In this document: in pieces, positions 8,533 through 16,298 of the stretch
How positions within the stretch are numbered: the stretch's first letter is position 1
How the letters are laid out: each line of letters begins with the position of its first letter
Source of the DNA: Kineothrix sp. MB12-C1
GTDB taxonomy: Bacteria; Bacillota; Clostridia; Lachnospirales; Lachnospiraceae
Length of the DNA stretch: 64,000 bases
Reading direction: 5' to 3'
Assembly (NCBI RefSeq): GCF_030863805.1
Contig: NZ_CP132957.1
Coordinates: forward strand, 3,472,001 to 3,536,000
Translations under genes and position numbers: made by a program
Notes under the pieces: generated by a model
The model's database searches: none
The model's input: only the letters and a program-made list of their open reading frames with translations
What the model was told of the DNA's origin: nothing

Positions 8533-10086
8533 TTACTTATAGAAGCCCTTTCCTCGGATGTTTTCGTGTTCAGGAAGATCTCCTGGACTAATCGGATTGC
8601 TTTGCATTCGACTTAATACCTGCTTAAATGTTTTGTAACGGCAGGAGTTCATTTGAATACACTGACGTGCTGTTTCTTCTACGATTCCATGCGGCATTTC
8701 TTTTACCGTATGAAGAAGCCCAGCACACGCATTATAGGCTTGTTCCTCGTGTTTAGAAGCTTTCAGTAGCCTATCAATGCATTCTTCCATGTTAGGTCCG
8801 AATACTGAAGCCCAGCGCCTATAGTAAGCACCATCCTTTTCATTGACTTCCTTGTAGTAAAGGTGTTCCGGTCTCATATGACTATCTTCTGTGATGTATT
8901 TGGGAAAGTCCTTGTAAGACCGTTTGTGTTTGCAGATCAATCTGTTGTATCCATCGCAGATACGGATTTCTGATGCTGTTGCCTTTATAATTGCAGGTTT
9001 TCCACAATGGGTATACACTACTGAATAGTAGTGATCGTCATACTCGATGTGGTAATTATCAGGAATTCTTGTGACTGTTTTGTAATCGCATACCGTGAAG
9101 CATCCGCCTGGCAGTGGTTTCATACACGGTTTGTCGTACTTTACAAATGCGTCGGCTCTTGAGTAATTCTTGTTTTGAAATTTCCTAGAGTTGAGGGTCG
9201 CTACTATTTTTTGTATGTCAGCGTTCAACTCTTCCAAAGAGATATAAATGTTCTCTTTGAGTTTTTCTACAAGATGGGTTTCAAGATAGCGCACGTGATT
9301 CTCCACGGTAGGTTTCCCTTTCGGTTTTCGAGGCGGTGGAGGGAGTACGATCGTATCGTAGAAATCTTCCAGATCAGAATAAGCAGACTGTAAAATCAGC
9401 TCATCCTTGGTATGCTTTGTAACAGCAGCTTTTAAATTGTCAGGAACAAGATACTTAGGTATCCCTTCATAGAATTGAAGTGCATGAACCGTTCCTGTCG
9501 AGAAGCTTTGCAACTTTTCATCTAAGAATGCTTCCGCATAGATATAGCTGCTAAGTCCCATCGTGGTTACGAATAAATGTACCTTCCGTATTTCGCCGGT
9601 TTCTGGATCCATTAATAGCTCTGGTTGGTCACCGACCCAATCGATGTACATTTTTTCTCCGGGAACGCGTTCCACTGCCATCTTGACATCACGCTTTCCA
9701 AAGTTTTGTTCTACGAAGCGGTTATAAAGTTCGTAGAACTGGGATTGTTCGTATCCATCAGGATGTTCCTGTTTGTATTCCATCCAACAGTAAGATACAT
9801 TCACCTTACTTCCTTTGGAATGAATACGATTGAAATAGTGCTGGAATTCTGGTAGTTGGATGTCTTTGCGTTGTAGGTTCTCGGGTGGATAAAACAGCAT
9901 CTCAACCTCAGGTGGTTCCATGGATTTTAGTTGCTCCAGGGCGAAACCCGAAGCATTGTAACGTTTTAGAATAAGCTGCACCGTTCCGGAGCCGATATGA
10001 TATCGGTCTTGGATCACACTGATTGAGCACTTATTCTGGCGCATTTGAATCACGCCAATAATAGTGTTGTAGTCTTGCATTTGCAT
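8533..10086 (-). CDS. istA: IS21 transposase IstA
   Basis: This is the DDE-type transposase of IS21 elements. It is 517 residues, a normal length. The N-terminus has a helix-turn-helix (MQDYNTIIGVIQMRQNKCSISVIQDRYHIGSGTVQ read in part). A DDE/rve integrase core follows, with MYIDWVGDQ near residue 145 containing the first catalytic Asp, and YLVPDNLKAAV holding the second Asp, then a C-terminal beta-barrel-like region. AGGAGGC lies just upstream of the ATG. It acts with IstB in cut-and-paste or circular-intermediate transposition. Confidence 0.93.
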   Translation of the reverse strand: MQMQDYNTIIGVIQMRQNKCSISVIQDRYHIGSGTVQLILKRYNASGFALEQLKSMEPPEVEMLFYPPENLQRKDIQLPEFQHYFNRIHSKGSKVNVSYCWMEYKQEHPDGYEQSQFYELYNRFVEQNFGKRDVKMAVERVPGEKMYIDWVGDQPELLMDPETGEIRKVHLFVTTMGLSSYIYAEAFLDEKLQSFSTGTVHALQFYEGIPKYLVPDNLKAAVTKHTKDELILQSAYSDLEDFYDTIVLPPPPRKPKGKPTVENHVRYLETHLVEKLKENIYISLEELNADIQKIVATLNSRKFQNKNYSRADAFVKYDKPCMKPLPGGCFTVCDYKTVTRIPDNYHIEYDDHYYSVVYTHCGKPAIIKATASEIRICDGYNRLICKHKRSYKDFPKYITEDSHMRPEHLYYKEVNEKDGAYYRRWASVFGPNMEECIDRLLKASKHEEQAYNACAGLLHTVKEMPHGIVEETARQCIQMNSCRYKTFKQVLSRMQSNPISPGDLPEHENIRGKGFYK

Positions 10087-10263
10087 GCCTCCTTTCGTAG
10101 TTTGTTTTATGACTACGAAAGAACTATAACACGTTGAAAATATTTATGCAGTTAAAGCGGAAAGGCGTGCAGAACCGGTCGGAAGTGCCATGCAGTTGCT
10201 ATCGGAATCGGCATGCAGATTGACCGGAAAATGCAATTTTCGAAATTATTAGAGTTAATGTAA

Positions 10264-10748
10264 AATTCATTCAAAAATAAATAACATTGTATTGATTTGC
10301 TGTTCTTTCTTGATTCTAAAAATCATTTACGTTACAAGAAAGATTAAATAGTACACGAAACTCAGAACCATAAAAATATTAAACAGAAACAAATGCATCT
10401 ATATAAGACTCTAGGTGCCGTGTTTGATTGTAAATATTATCTACATGTGTGGATTTGTTCCTACACTCCCCACACGTTGAGTGCGTGACATTGATGTTGA
10501 GGGCTGAAATATAAACCCTGTTGGTGCGTGTTGAGATAAATGCATAAATATATATAATGACCAGAAAGTCAATTAAGGGTCGCGCTATTGAGTGGATATT
10601 GTCTTGTTATAAATGTACAAATGATTTTATCAAATATCTAAGGTATTGCATCCAGTAAGAAGGCGTGCTATATTATAATCGAATCACGATAACGAATCAC
10701 GATAACGAATAACAAAATCGAAATCATGTATCAATAAGGAGAATATCT
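10264..10748 (+). other. Intergenic region upstream of padR
   Basis: This is 485 bp with no convincing gene. It begins right after the reconstructed stop of the interrupted ATPase gene. AT-rich sequence occupies the first 350 bp, with no clear hairpin terminator. The last 100 bp hold the padR promoter and a tandem repeat. Confidence 0.5.
10646..10713 (+). promoter_or_regulatory. padR promoter with 13-bp tandem repeat
   Basis: TTGCAT (10646-10651), a 17-bp spacer and TATATT (10669-10674) form a plausible sigma-A promoter. Immediately downstream GAATCACGATAAC occurs twice in tandem (10681-10693, 10694-10706), followed by a partial third copy GAATAAC. The tandem sits where a repressor would block transcription; PadR regulators commonly control their own operon, so it is a candidate operator. 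Confidence 0.55.
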
Positions 10749-11057
10749 ATGTCTGAAAAAGTATTAAGAAAGTTGTTTTTAGGATTTATCAGCATACACA
10801 TTCTACATCATGCAAAAAAAGAACCAATTTATGGGCTTTGGATGATCGAGGAGCTTAAACATCATGGATACAATATTAGCGCAGGTACACTTTATCCGAT
10901 TCTAAACGGTATGGAGAGGGATGGACTTCTTGTTTCTTCAGAAGAAAATGTTGAAGGAAAGATAAGGAAATACTATAGGACATCTGTTCATGGAGATGAT
11001 GTTTTAGAAGAAGCAAGAGCAAAAGCCTATGAATTGTTCAAGGAAATGAAAGAGTAG
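10749..11057 (+). CDS. PadR-family transcriptional regulator
   Basis: This is a 102-residue winged-helix repressor. Family features are IHILHHAKKEPIYGLWMIEELK at the N-terminus, then HGYNISAGTLYPILNGMERDGLL, the recognition helix and wing of PadR proteins. The C-terminal helix is short, as in the PadR-s1 type. AAGGAG lies 9 nt upstream of the ATG. PadR regulators usually repress an adjacent transporter operon; here the downstream gene is a broken ABC transporter followed by chrA, so the regulated export gene may be chrA. The inducer is unknown. Confidence 0.88.
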   Translation: MSEKVLRKLFLGFISIHILHHAKKEPIYGLWMIEELKHHGYNISAGTLYPILNGMERDGLLVSSEENVEGKIRKYYRTSVHGDDVLEEARAKAYELFKEMKE

Positions 11058-11065
11058 GTGAGGAT

Positions 11066-11459
11066 ATGAGCAAATTTGGTCCTCCTTCAGGGAATGGAAT
11101 ACGGGATTGATACTGTCATCGGTGAGGGAGAATCGCAGCTATCTTTTGGCCAAATGCAGCTATTATCATTACCTAGAGCCATAGTAACCAATCCTCCAAT
11201 ATTATTGTTAGATGAATTAACTTCAGGTCTAGATGGGGTAACTGAGAGAACGTTACTAAGTGCCATTCGTCAAGTCAGTTCAAATCGGACAATTATTACT
11301 ATCAGTCATAGAATATTCGGCATTATTGATGCGGATACAGTAAACATCATGGATGCAGGTAAAATTGTAGAAAGTGGTTCGCCAGAAGAACTTTCAAGTA
11401 AAGAAGGCTGGTTTGCTATTTATAAACGTCTTGAAGAGCATGGTCGGAAAGTCGGTTAA
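11066..11459 (+). pseudogene. ABC exporter ATP-binding domain, 3' remnant
   Basis: Only the last third of an ABC ATPase remains. It has a signature-like LSFGQ, Walker B ILLLDELTSGLD, the H-loop TISHR and the terminal IVESGSPEEL region typical of fused exporter-type ABC proteins. Walker A, the Q-loop and any membrane domain are missing. A ribosome binding site with an ATG at 11066 begins a different frame that stops after 14 codons, and the ABC frame is only entered by a TTG at 11076. This looks like a deletion that joined the first codons of one gene to the end of another. It probably makes no functional product. Confidence 0.75.
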
Positions 11460-11483
11460 AATAATAAATAAGGAGAAAATAAA

Positions 11484-12656
11484 ATGAAAAATATTAAATG
11501 GAGTACTTTTCTTAAAGATGTATTCATTTGTTCTTTGGGGTCATATGGAGGACCTGAGGCACATTATGGTGTGTTTTCATCGATTTTGGTAGAAAAAAGG
11601 AAATATTTAACTGAAGAAGAACTCACAGAGATGATAGGGCTTTTCGCACTAGTACCAGGTCCAGCTAGTACACAAACGATTACTGCCATCGGTTACTATG
11701 CTGGTGGTCCGATATTGGCTTTATTAACATTTTTAGTTTGGGTATTACCAGCGATTGTTACTATGGGTTTGATTGGTGTGTTTTTTACTCAAATCGATTC
11801 GAATGATAGTTGGAAACCAATCATTACTTATTTACCAGCTGTTGCTGTAGCCTTCATAATATACGCAGCTTTAACACTTTCTAAAAAAGTTCTTAAGGAA
11901 ACTAAAGATTGGATTCTGTTCACCATCATGTTAATCCTTAGTCTACTCTTAGTTGGCTACTCAATGTGGGTGGTACCGATTTTATTGGTGCTCGGTGGGT
12001 TAGTCATTTTGATACCACATTTGAAAGAAAAAAGTGAAAACAGAGTTACTTATAAGCCAAGATGGTTAATCTTAGTGGTTGTGATTGGCTTAGCCGTTTT
12101 GAATGAAGGTTTAAGAACGTGGATTACAGCCCCATGGGTAACCTTATACACCTCATTTTATCGTTATGGCTATTCGGTCATTGGTGGGGGCCAAATTGTC
12201 ATCCCTTTGATGATACAAGATCTTGTACAGTCACAATCCCTTATTTCACTCAGGGATTTCCTCTCAGGTTATGCTATAGACCAGGCCATTCCTGGACCAC
12301 TGTTTAGTTTTGCAGCATTCGTATCTTCAAGATCCTTTGCTGGTACTGGATTTTCATTTTTAGCAGGCTTAATAGGTGGTTTTAGCATATTCATGCCAGG
12401 TACACTTTTAGTGTTTTTTATATTCCCATTATGGAGGTCTATGCGTAAAATTATACATATTAAATATTTTTTAAATGGTGTTACTGTTACAGCTGCAAGT
12501 TTAATCACAATGACAGCAATAACACAATCCTTTGAATTACCAGTTGATATCTCAGTTTATGGAGTTGTAATAGTTAGTACATTATTGTTATTATCAAAGA
12601 AAGTACCAGCACCATTAATCGTTGTTATTGCAGCGGTATTAGGTTTTCTTATTTAG
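11484..12656 (+). CDS. chrA: Chromate transporter (CHR) family protein ChrA
   Basis: This is a two-domain membrane transporter of the CHR family, whose characterised members export chromate by proton antiport. The 390-residue length matches fused two-domain CHR proteins. The first domain has SLGSYGGPEAHYGVF and LFALVPGPASTQT; the second repeats the pattern as GGGQIVIPLM and YAIDQAIPGPLFSFAAF. About ten hydrophobic segments are visible. AAGGAG lies 8 nt before the ATG. It is probably co-transcribed with padR. Many clostridial CHR proteins have no proven substrate, so chromate is a family-level call. Confidence 0.88.
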   Translation: MKNIKWSTFLKDVFICSLGSYGGPEAHYGVFSSILVEKRKYLTEEELTEMIGLFALVPGPASTQTITAIGYYAGGPILALLTFLVWVLPAIVTMGLIGVFFTQIDSNDSWKPIITYLPAVAVAFIIYAALTLSKKVLKETKDWILFTIMLILSLLLVGYSMWVVPILLVLGGLVILIPHLKEKSENRVTYKPRWLILVVVIGLAVLNEGLRTWITAPWVTLYTSFYRYGYSVIGGGQIVIPLMIQDLVQSQSLISLRDFLSGYAIDQAIPGPLFSFAAFVSSRSFAGTGFSFLAGLIGGFSIFMPGTLLVFFIFPLWRSMRKIIHIKYFLNGVTVTAASLITMTAITQSFELPVDISVYGVVIVSTLLLLSKKVPAPLIVVIAAVLGFLI

Positions 12657-13010
12657 TTAGTCGATATATTCCCGCATACCATGAAAGCGCAAAAAACGAT
12701 TGACCTGTTCCCCCATACCACGACATCAATAATAGCAACTCAGGCCAGAGGGCTAAGCAATGAACACTTTGATTGATATATTCCCACAAACGAGAGTCAA
12801 TATTGGATATGTTCCCATCTTCGAGTGTGGATATAATCCCCATAACCATAGGGGTTGAAAAAGCAGTATTGATAGCTATCAATTCAACTCAAGGCACGTG
12901 GAGAGTGTGGTTTTGGAGAAAGGATAAAGATTTTTGATGCAATAATGTGTGGGAGTTAAGGGGAACTTGATAAACAATTTTTATGATGAGCACTAAGAAA
13001 GGTAAAATTG
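12657..13010 (+). other. Intergenic region with scattered TTCCC-type repeats
   Basis: No gene was recognised. A loose unit near GATATATTCCCACATAC recurs with TTCCC at 12669, 12708, 12781 and 12812 and a weak copy at 12835. Spacing is irregular (39, 73, 31, 23 bp). The minus-strand frame across it is explained by these repeats and is not called. It may be decayed repeat DNA. Confidence 0.4.
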
Positions 13011-13331
13011 ATGATGGAGCCTACGAAAAAAGACTGGAAGCTTTTTAAAGATAAGATTGGTATTTGGCAGGAAACTTATATAGAGAAAATTAATAAGGAA
13101 TACATATTACTTTTAAGTGGGGAATTACCTGAGTCAACCAAATTCTGGGAGTTGGAAAAAAGACTTAAGATTGATAAGAAAAGACCAGGTGTTTGTATTG
13201 AGTTAACTAAGTCCAATATGATATTTGACATAGTTTCGCTAATGAATGATGGCGTGATTAGTTTAGAAAATCTTGATGAGTTTAGTGATGAACTGAAAGA
13301 ATTCGTAAAGTTTTTGTTGGAAAGGCTATAA
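13011..13331 (+). CDS. Conserved small hypothetical protein
   Basis: This is an acidic/basic, soluble protein of about 106 residues with no recognised catalytic motif. I recall similar short proteins in clostridia with a KDWKxFKxKIxxWQExYIExLNKEY-like start and a FWELEKRxKxDKKxPGV core, sometimes labelled multidrug transporter without basis: there is no membrane segment here. AAAGG lies 8 nt before the ATG at 13011; the frame could also start at a TTG at 13008. It stands alone ahead of the HNH gene. Function unknown. Confidence 0.6.
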   Translation: MMEPTKKDWKLFKDKIGIWQETYIEKINKEYILLLSGELPESTKFWELEKRLKIDKKRPGVCIELTKSNMIFDIVSLMNDGVISLENLDEFSDELKEFVKFLLERL

Positions 13332-13384
13332 ATGTTGTTTAGGTTGTAAGGTGAGTTGTATTTTATAGTAAGTAATAGGCACTA

Positions 13385-14494
13385 GTGCTAGATGCTTCGA
13401 AGGCAGATACAAAACAGATTTTTGATATGATAAATAATTGGTTAGATACATTTATAGACGTTGAAAGGAACCCACTTATGGCCGGTTATGATTTAAAAGA
13501 AGAATCCTACATACAAAAGCAACTTACCGAAGATGACCTTTGGTCTATTTTCAGTGGAATGTTTTCAAGCAAAGTTTCTCACGATACAAGTTATAAGTAC
13601 GGTTTCTTCAAATCAATATTAGATAGTCTTTACAATGCAGATGAAAATCTTGTCCTTACTTTTGATCAGCTATTTTACAAATTTACAGAGATTTATTGGA
13701 ATCTGGTTTTAAAATATAATCTTAGGCAAAAAGCAAAAACTAAGGATGGAAGAGAAACTTCGCTGGAACGTGTATTAAAAGAAGCTTTAAACAAACAGGA
13801 GATTATCGCTGATGTTAGTTTTGAAGCAATTTCCGATGAAATGAAAATCAAGATTTCCCATAAAGTGAAGATGAAGTGTAAGGAAAATGTAGTGGGTGCT
13901 TTGTTCGGGGATTCAAAACATACTTTATATTCATTTTCTAAGAAAAGCGAATACATACAGTTAAATCCACTTGTTTATGCGTTTATGACAAAGCATAAGA
14001 TAATTCTGGAGAAAATGAATTACTTTGAATGGGCTAAATATTTGGAGAAAGTCAATGAAAAATCCTCAACCAGAAACTTGCTTAACAATTTGGATACCAT
14101 TACGTTCCGAAGTGATTTGTCTGTTTATCGGAGAATATTGTTTGAAGAATTTGAAGAGCGTTCCTGCTTCTATTGTGGTAAGGAATTAAAGTATGGTGAT
14201 ATTCATGTAGACCACTTTATTCCATGGTCATTTATCAAAGATGACAGTCTATGGAATTTGGTGCTTTCCTGCCCACAATGTAATAGAAAGAAGTCAGATA
14301 AGTTGACGCCAGAACTATTTGTGAATCATTTAATCAAAAGAAACCATATCATTCTAGAAAAAGATGCTGACCAGATTTCAAAGTCATATCAAGACCAAAA
14401 GCTTCGATTAATTTATTATTGGGCAAAATGCAATGGATATCATGAAATCTGGACACCAGGAAGGAAGGTACGTACACTTGAAAAAATACAATAA
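13385..14494 (+). CDS. HNH endonuclease domain protein
   Basis: The C-terminal third (about residues 255-315) carries a zinc-bound HNH nuclease: CFYCGKEL, then IHVDHFIPWSF with the DH pair, then LSCPQCNRKKSD. The N-terminal 240 residues are unrecognised and largely helical. The start is uncertain: the GTG at 13385 has no good ribosome binding site, so the N-terminus may be truncated or begin elsewhere. The 3' end overlaps the next gene by 17 bp, so the two are probably one operon. A nuclease beside a nucleotide pyrophosphohydrolase in accessory DNA suggests a defence or mobile-element role, which is inference. Confidence 0.75.
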   Translation: MLDASKADTKQIFDMINNWLDTFIDVERNPLMAGYDLKEESYIQKQLTEDDLWSIFSGMFSSKVSHDTSYKYGFFKSILDSLYNADENLVLTFDQLFYKFTEIYWNLVLKYNLRQKAKTKDGRETSLERVLKEALNKQEIIADVSFEAISDEMKIKISHKVKMKCKENVVGALFGDSKHTLYSFSKKSEYIQLNPLVYAFMTKHKIILEKMNYFEWAKYLEKVNEKSSTRNLLNNLDTITFRSDLSVYRRILFEEFEERSCFYCGKELKYGDIHVDHFIPWSFIKDDSLWNLVLSCPQCNRKKSDKLTPELFVNHLIKRNHIILEKDADQISKSYQDQKLRLIYYWAKCNGYHEIWTPGRKVRTLEKIQ

Positions 14495-15011
14495 ACTTAT
14501 TAGAGATAGAATTCCTGAAGTAATTGAAAAAGATGGACACAAGGCAAAATTTAAAACACTTTCAGAGAAAGCGTACCTCGGAGCTTTGGATAAAAAGCTT
14601 ATGGAAGAAGTGAAAGAATATCAAGCAGATAAGAGTATCGAAGAAATGGCAGATGTACTGGAAGTCTTATATGCTATTTGTAAGGCTCGTGGATATACAC
14701 TAGACGAGTTGGAAGCAAAACGTAAGGAGAAACATATAGAACGAGGTGGCTTTGAGAAAAGGTTATTCTTAGAATATGTGGAAGATGATGAACAGAGTCA
14801 GACCGGTACTATTTCCGATATGATTGCTTTAAAAAAGTGGAGTAGCTTTCCAGATGATTTAAAAGAGGCACTTTTAAACAATGTGTTTTGCGCCAATTGT
14901 GGAGTAAGCTCAATTGTTGATTATGCAATTGTTCGTGACAAATATGGAATTGTACTTCAAGGGAAATGTGCCAAGTGTGGTGATTCTGTTGCTAGATATG
15001 TAGAGGATTAA
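14478..15011 (+). CDS. MazG-like nucleoside triphosphate pyrophosphohydrolase with zinc ribbon
   Basis: The N-terminal 100 residues match the MazG/phosphoribosyl-ATP pyrophosphohydrolase-like fold: KKYNKLIRDRIPEVI, KLMEEVKEYQAD and EEMADVLEVLYAIC supply the metal-binding ExxE and ExxD pattern of all-alpha NTP pyrophosphatases. The C-terminal 45 residues have two CxxC pairs (FCANCGV, GKCAKCGD), a likely zinc ribbon. The start is a TTG at 14478, supported by AGGAAGG about 11 nt upstream; an earlier ATG at 14433 lies deep in the HNH gene. The protein probably hydrolyses an NTP or dNTP to NMP and pyrophosphate. The zinc-ribbon extension is unusual for small MazG proteins. Confidence 0.78.
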   Translation: MKKYNKLIRDRIPEVIEKDGHKAKFKTLSEKAYLGALDKKLMEEVKEYQADKSIEEMADVLEVLYAICKARGYTLDELEAKRKEKHIERGGFEKRLFLEYVEDDEQSQTGTISDMIALKKWSSFPDDLKEALLNNVFCANCGVSSIVDYAIVRDKYGIVLQGKCAKCGDSVARYVED

Positions 15012-15097
15012 GTTATTAAATTTCGATGAGCCCTGAACTTTTGAGCTCGTTTTTGGTTTTTATACATTTTTATGGATAGTGAGAATATAGAATTGTA

Positions 15098-15126
15098 TTT
15101 ACAATCGTACTTTAAATTTATATAAT
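15098..15126 (+). promoter_or_regulatory. Promoter of the AbiEi-like gene
   Basis: TTTACA (15098-15103), a 17-bp spacer and a perfect TATAAT (15121-15126) stand 50 bp upstream of the GTG start. Confidence 0.6.
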
Positions 15127-15175
15127 AAAAAGTATAACATGAACAATTAATAGTAGGAAGGAGATTGAATAAACT

Positions 15176-15775
15176 GTGAATCTAGAAGTTCAAACCATTC
15201 GACAGATAGCAGAAAATTCAGATGGCATTATTACCACAAAACAAGTGGAAGAAGCCGGGTTAAGTAGAACTATTCTTAAATCATTAGTCGAAGAAGGCAT
15301 TCTTGATAAAGAATCAAAAGGTATTTATTTCTTAGCTGATTATTTTGTAGATGAATATAAAGTAATACAAATTAGAAGTCAGAAAGCTATATTTTCTTAC
15401 GGTACAGCTCTTTATTTGCTTGGATTATCGGATAGAACGCCACATTTTTTTGATGTTTCAGTTCCACAGGGATGCAATGTATCCAGGATTAAGAAGGACA
15501 ATCCCACTCTTCATTTTCATTATGTAAAAAAGGAGTGGTGGAATATTGGAATCACCAGTATCCGAACACCCTTTGGAGGAATTGTGAACATATACAATAA
15601 AGAGCGATGTATTTGTGATCTTATCCGTAATAAGAATGATGTTGATATTCAACTATTTACACAAGCACTGAAAGATTATTTTAAGCAGAAATGTGATATC
15701 AGACTTTTAAGTGAATATGGAAAAGTATTTGGAATAAACAATAAAGTTCGAACCTATGTTGAGGTTCTGTATTAG
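15176..15775 (+). CDS. AbiEi-family type IV antitoxin, orphan
   Basis: The first 60 residues form a winged helix (IRQIAENSDGIITTKQVEEAG, LVEEGILDKESKGIYFL) as in the AbiEi_4 antitoxin domain. The remainder (FSYGTALYLLGLSDRTP, TPFGGIVNIYNKERCICDLIRN) matches the C-terminal AbiEi region. In AbiE systems this protein represses its operon and counteracts the nucleotidyltransferase toxin AbiEii. The start is a GTG with AAGGAG about 12 nt upstream. No AbiEii partner follows: a terminator and excisionase gene come next. It may be a solitary regulator or the remains of a toxin-antitoxin pair. Confidence 0.8.
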   Translation: MNLEVQTIRQIAENSDGIITTKQVEEAGLSRTILKSLVEEGILDKESKGIYFLADYFVDEYKVIQIRSQKAIFSYGTALYLLGLSDRTPHFFDVSVPQGCNVSRIKKDNPTLHFHYVKKEWWNIGITSIRTPFGGIVNIYNKERCICDLIRNKNDVDIQLFTQALKDYFKQKCDIRLLSEYGKVFGINNKVRTYVEVLY

Positions 15776-15826
15776 AGTGTAGAATTGCCAGTCACTGACT
15801 GGTAAATTAGAAATTTCAATAGAAAT

Positions 15827-15857
15827 AGCATTTAGGCTAAGCCTGGATGCTTTTTTT
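15827..15857 (+). terminator. Rho-independent terminator after abiEi
   Basis: AGCATTTAGGCT pairs with AGCCTGGATGCT (two U-G wobbles in the middle) and is followed by seven T. It separates the AbiEi-like gene from the integration module. Confidence 0.85.
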
Positions 15858-15910
15858 GCGAGTAAAAGAATAATTTATGTATAGAACAAAATCATAAAAG
15901 GAGGTCACAC

Positions 15911-16099
15911 ATGAACCAACAACCCGAAAAAGCCCTACTCAACCTAGAAGAGTTCTGCTCATATCTAGGAATCGGTAAAACCAAAGCAAGAGAATTACTG
16001 AAAGACCCATCAAGCACATTTACTTTCAAGATTGGCAATCGCTATTACGCCAACAAGAAGAAGTTGGATCAATGGCTTGACCGGAACAGCGGGAACTAG
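15911..16099 (+). CDS. xis: Excisionase-type small HTH protein
   Basis: This is a 62-residue winged-helix DNA-binding protein with a MerR/Tn916-Xis-like pattern: LLNLEEFCSYLGIGKTKARELL followed by FTFKIGNRYYANKKKLDQWLD. AAAGGAGG lies just upstream of the ATG. Such proteins bend DNA at attachment sites and direct the neighbouring integrase toward excision. The integrase begins 200 bp downstream in the same direction, the order seen in Tn916-like elements. Confidence 0.85.
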   Translation: MNQQPEKALLNLEEFCSYLGIGKTKARELLKDPSSTFTFKIGNRYYANKKKLDQWLDRNSGN

Positions 16100-16298
16100 C
16101 CTATGATGAACATAGAGAGAATACCTGAAATGATAATACAACAGACAGTGTCTGTTAAATTAAGCAAGCACATCACAATTACAAAATTAAATAATATAAT
16201 CCAAATAGCCTGTTTTATAGTATAATAAGTCCATACATTGCTATGTACTTACGATTCCTGTAATGCAGGTTGTTTTCGTTTATGAAAGGAGCCTGTAT

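Larger units (their letters stand above)
7664..10246 (-). mobile_element. Complete IS21-family insertion sequence with 11-bp target duplication
   Basis: The element spans 7675-10235 (2561 bp) and carries istA and istB on the minus strand. Both ends begin TGCAT: TGCATATTCCAGCCAAACAG at the left and, on the other strand, TGCATTTTCCGGTCAATCTG at the right. Further TGCA-containing subrepeats inside the right end match the multiple terminal repeats of IS21 elements. The flanking direct repeat ATTTTCGAAAT is at 7664-7674 and 10236-10246. That is 11 bp, longer than the 4-8 bp usual for the family, but the sequence is nearly palindromic, so the exact border could shift by a few bases. Open istA and istB frames suggest a recent, possibly active copy. 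Confidence 0.9.

Noticed and set aside
12649-12882. Minus-strand gene of 77 residues
   Set aside because: It coincides with repeated TTCCC units, has no ribosome binding site, and its repetitive Trp/Tyr pattern follows from the DNA repeats.
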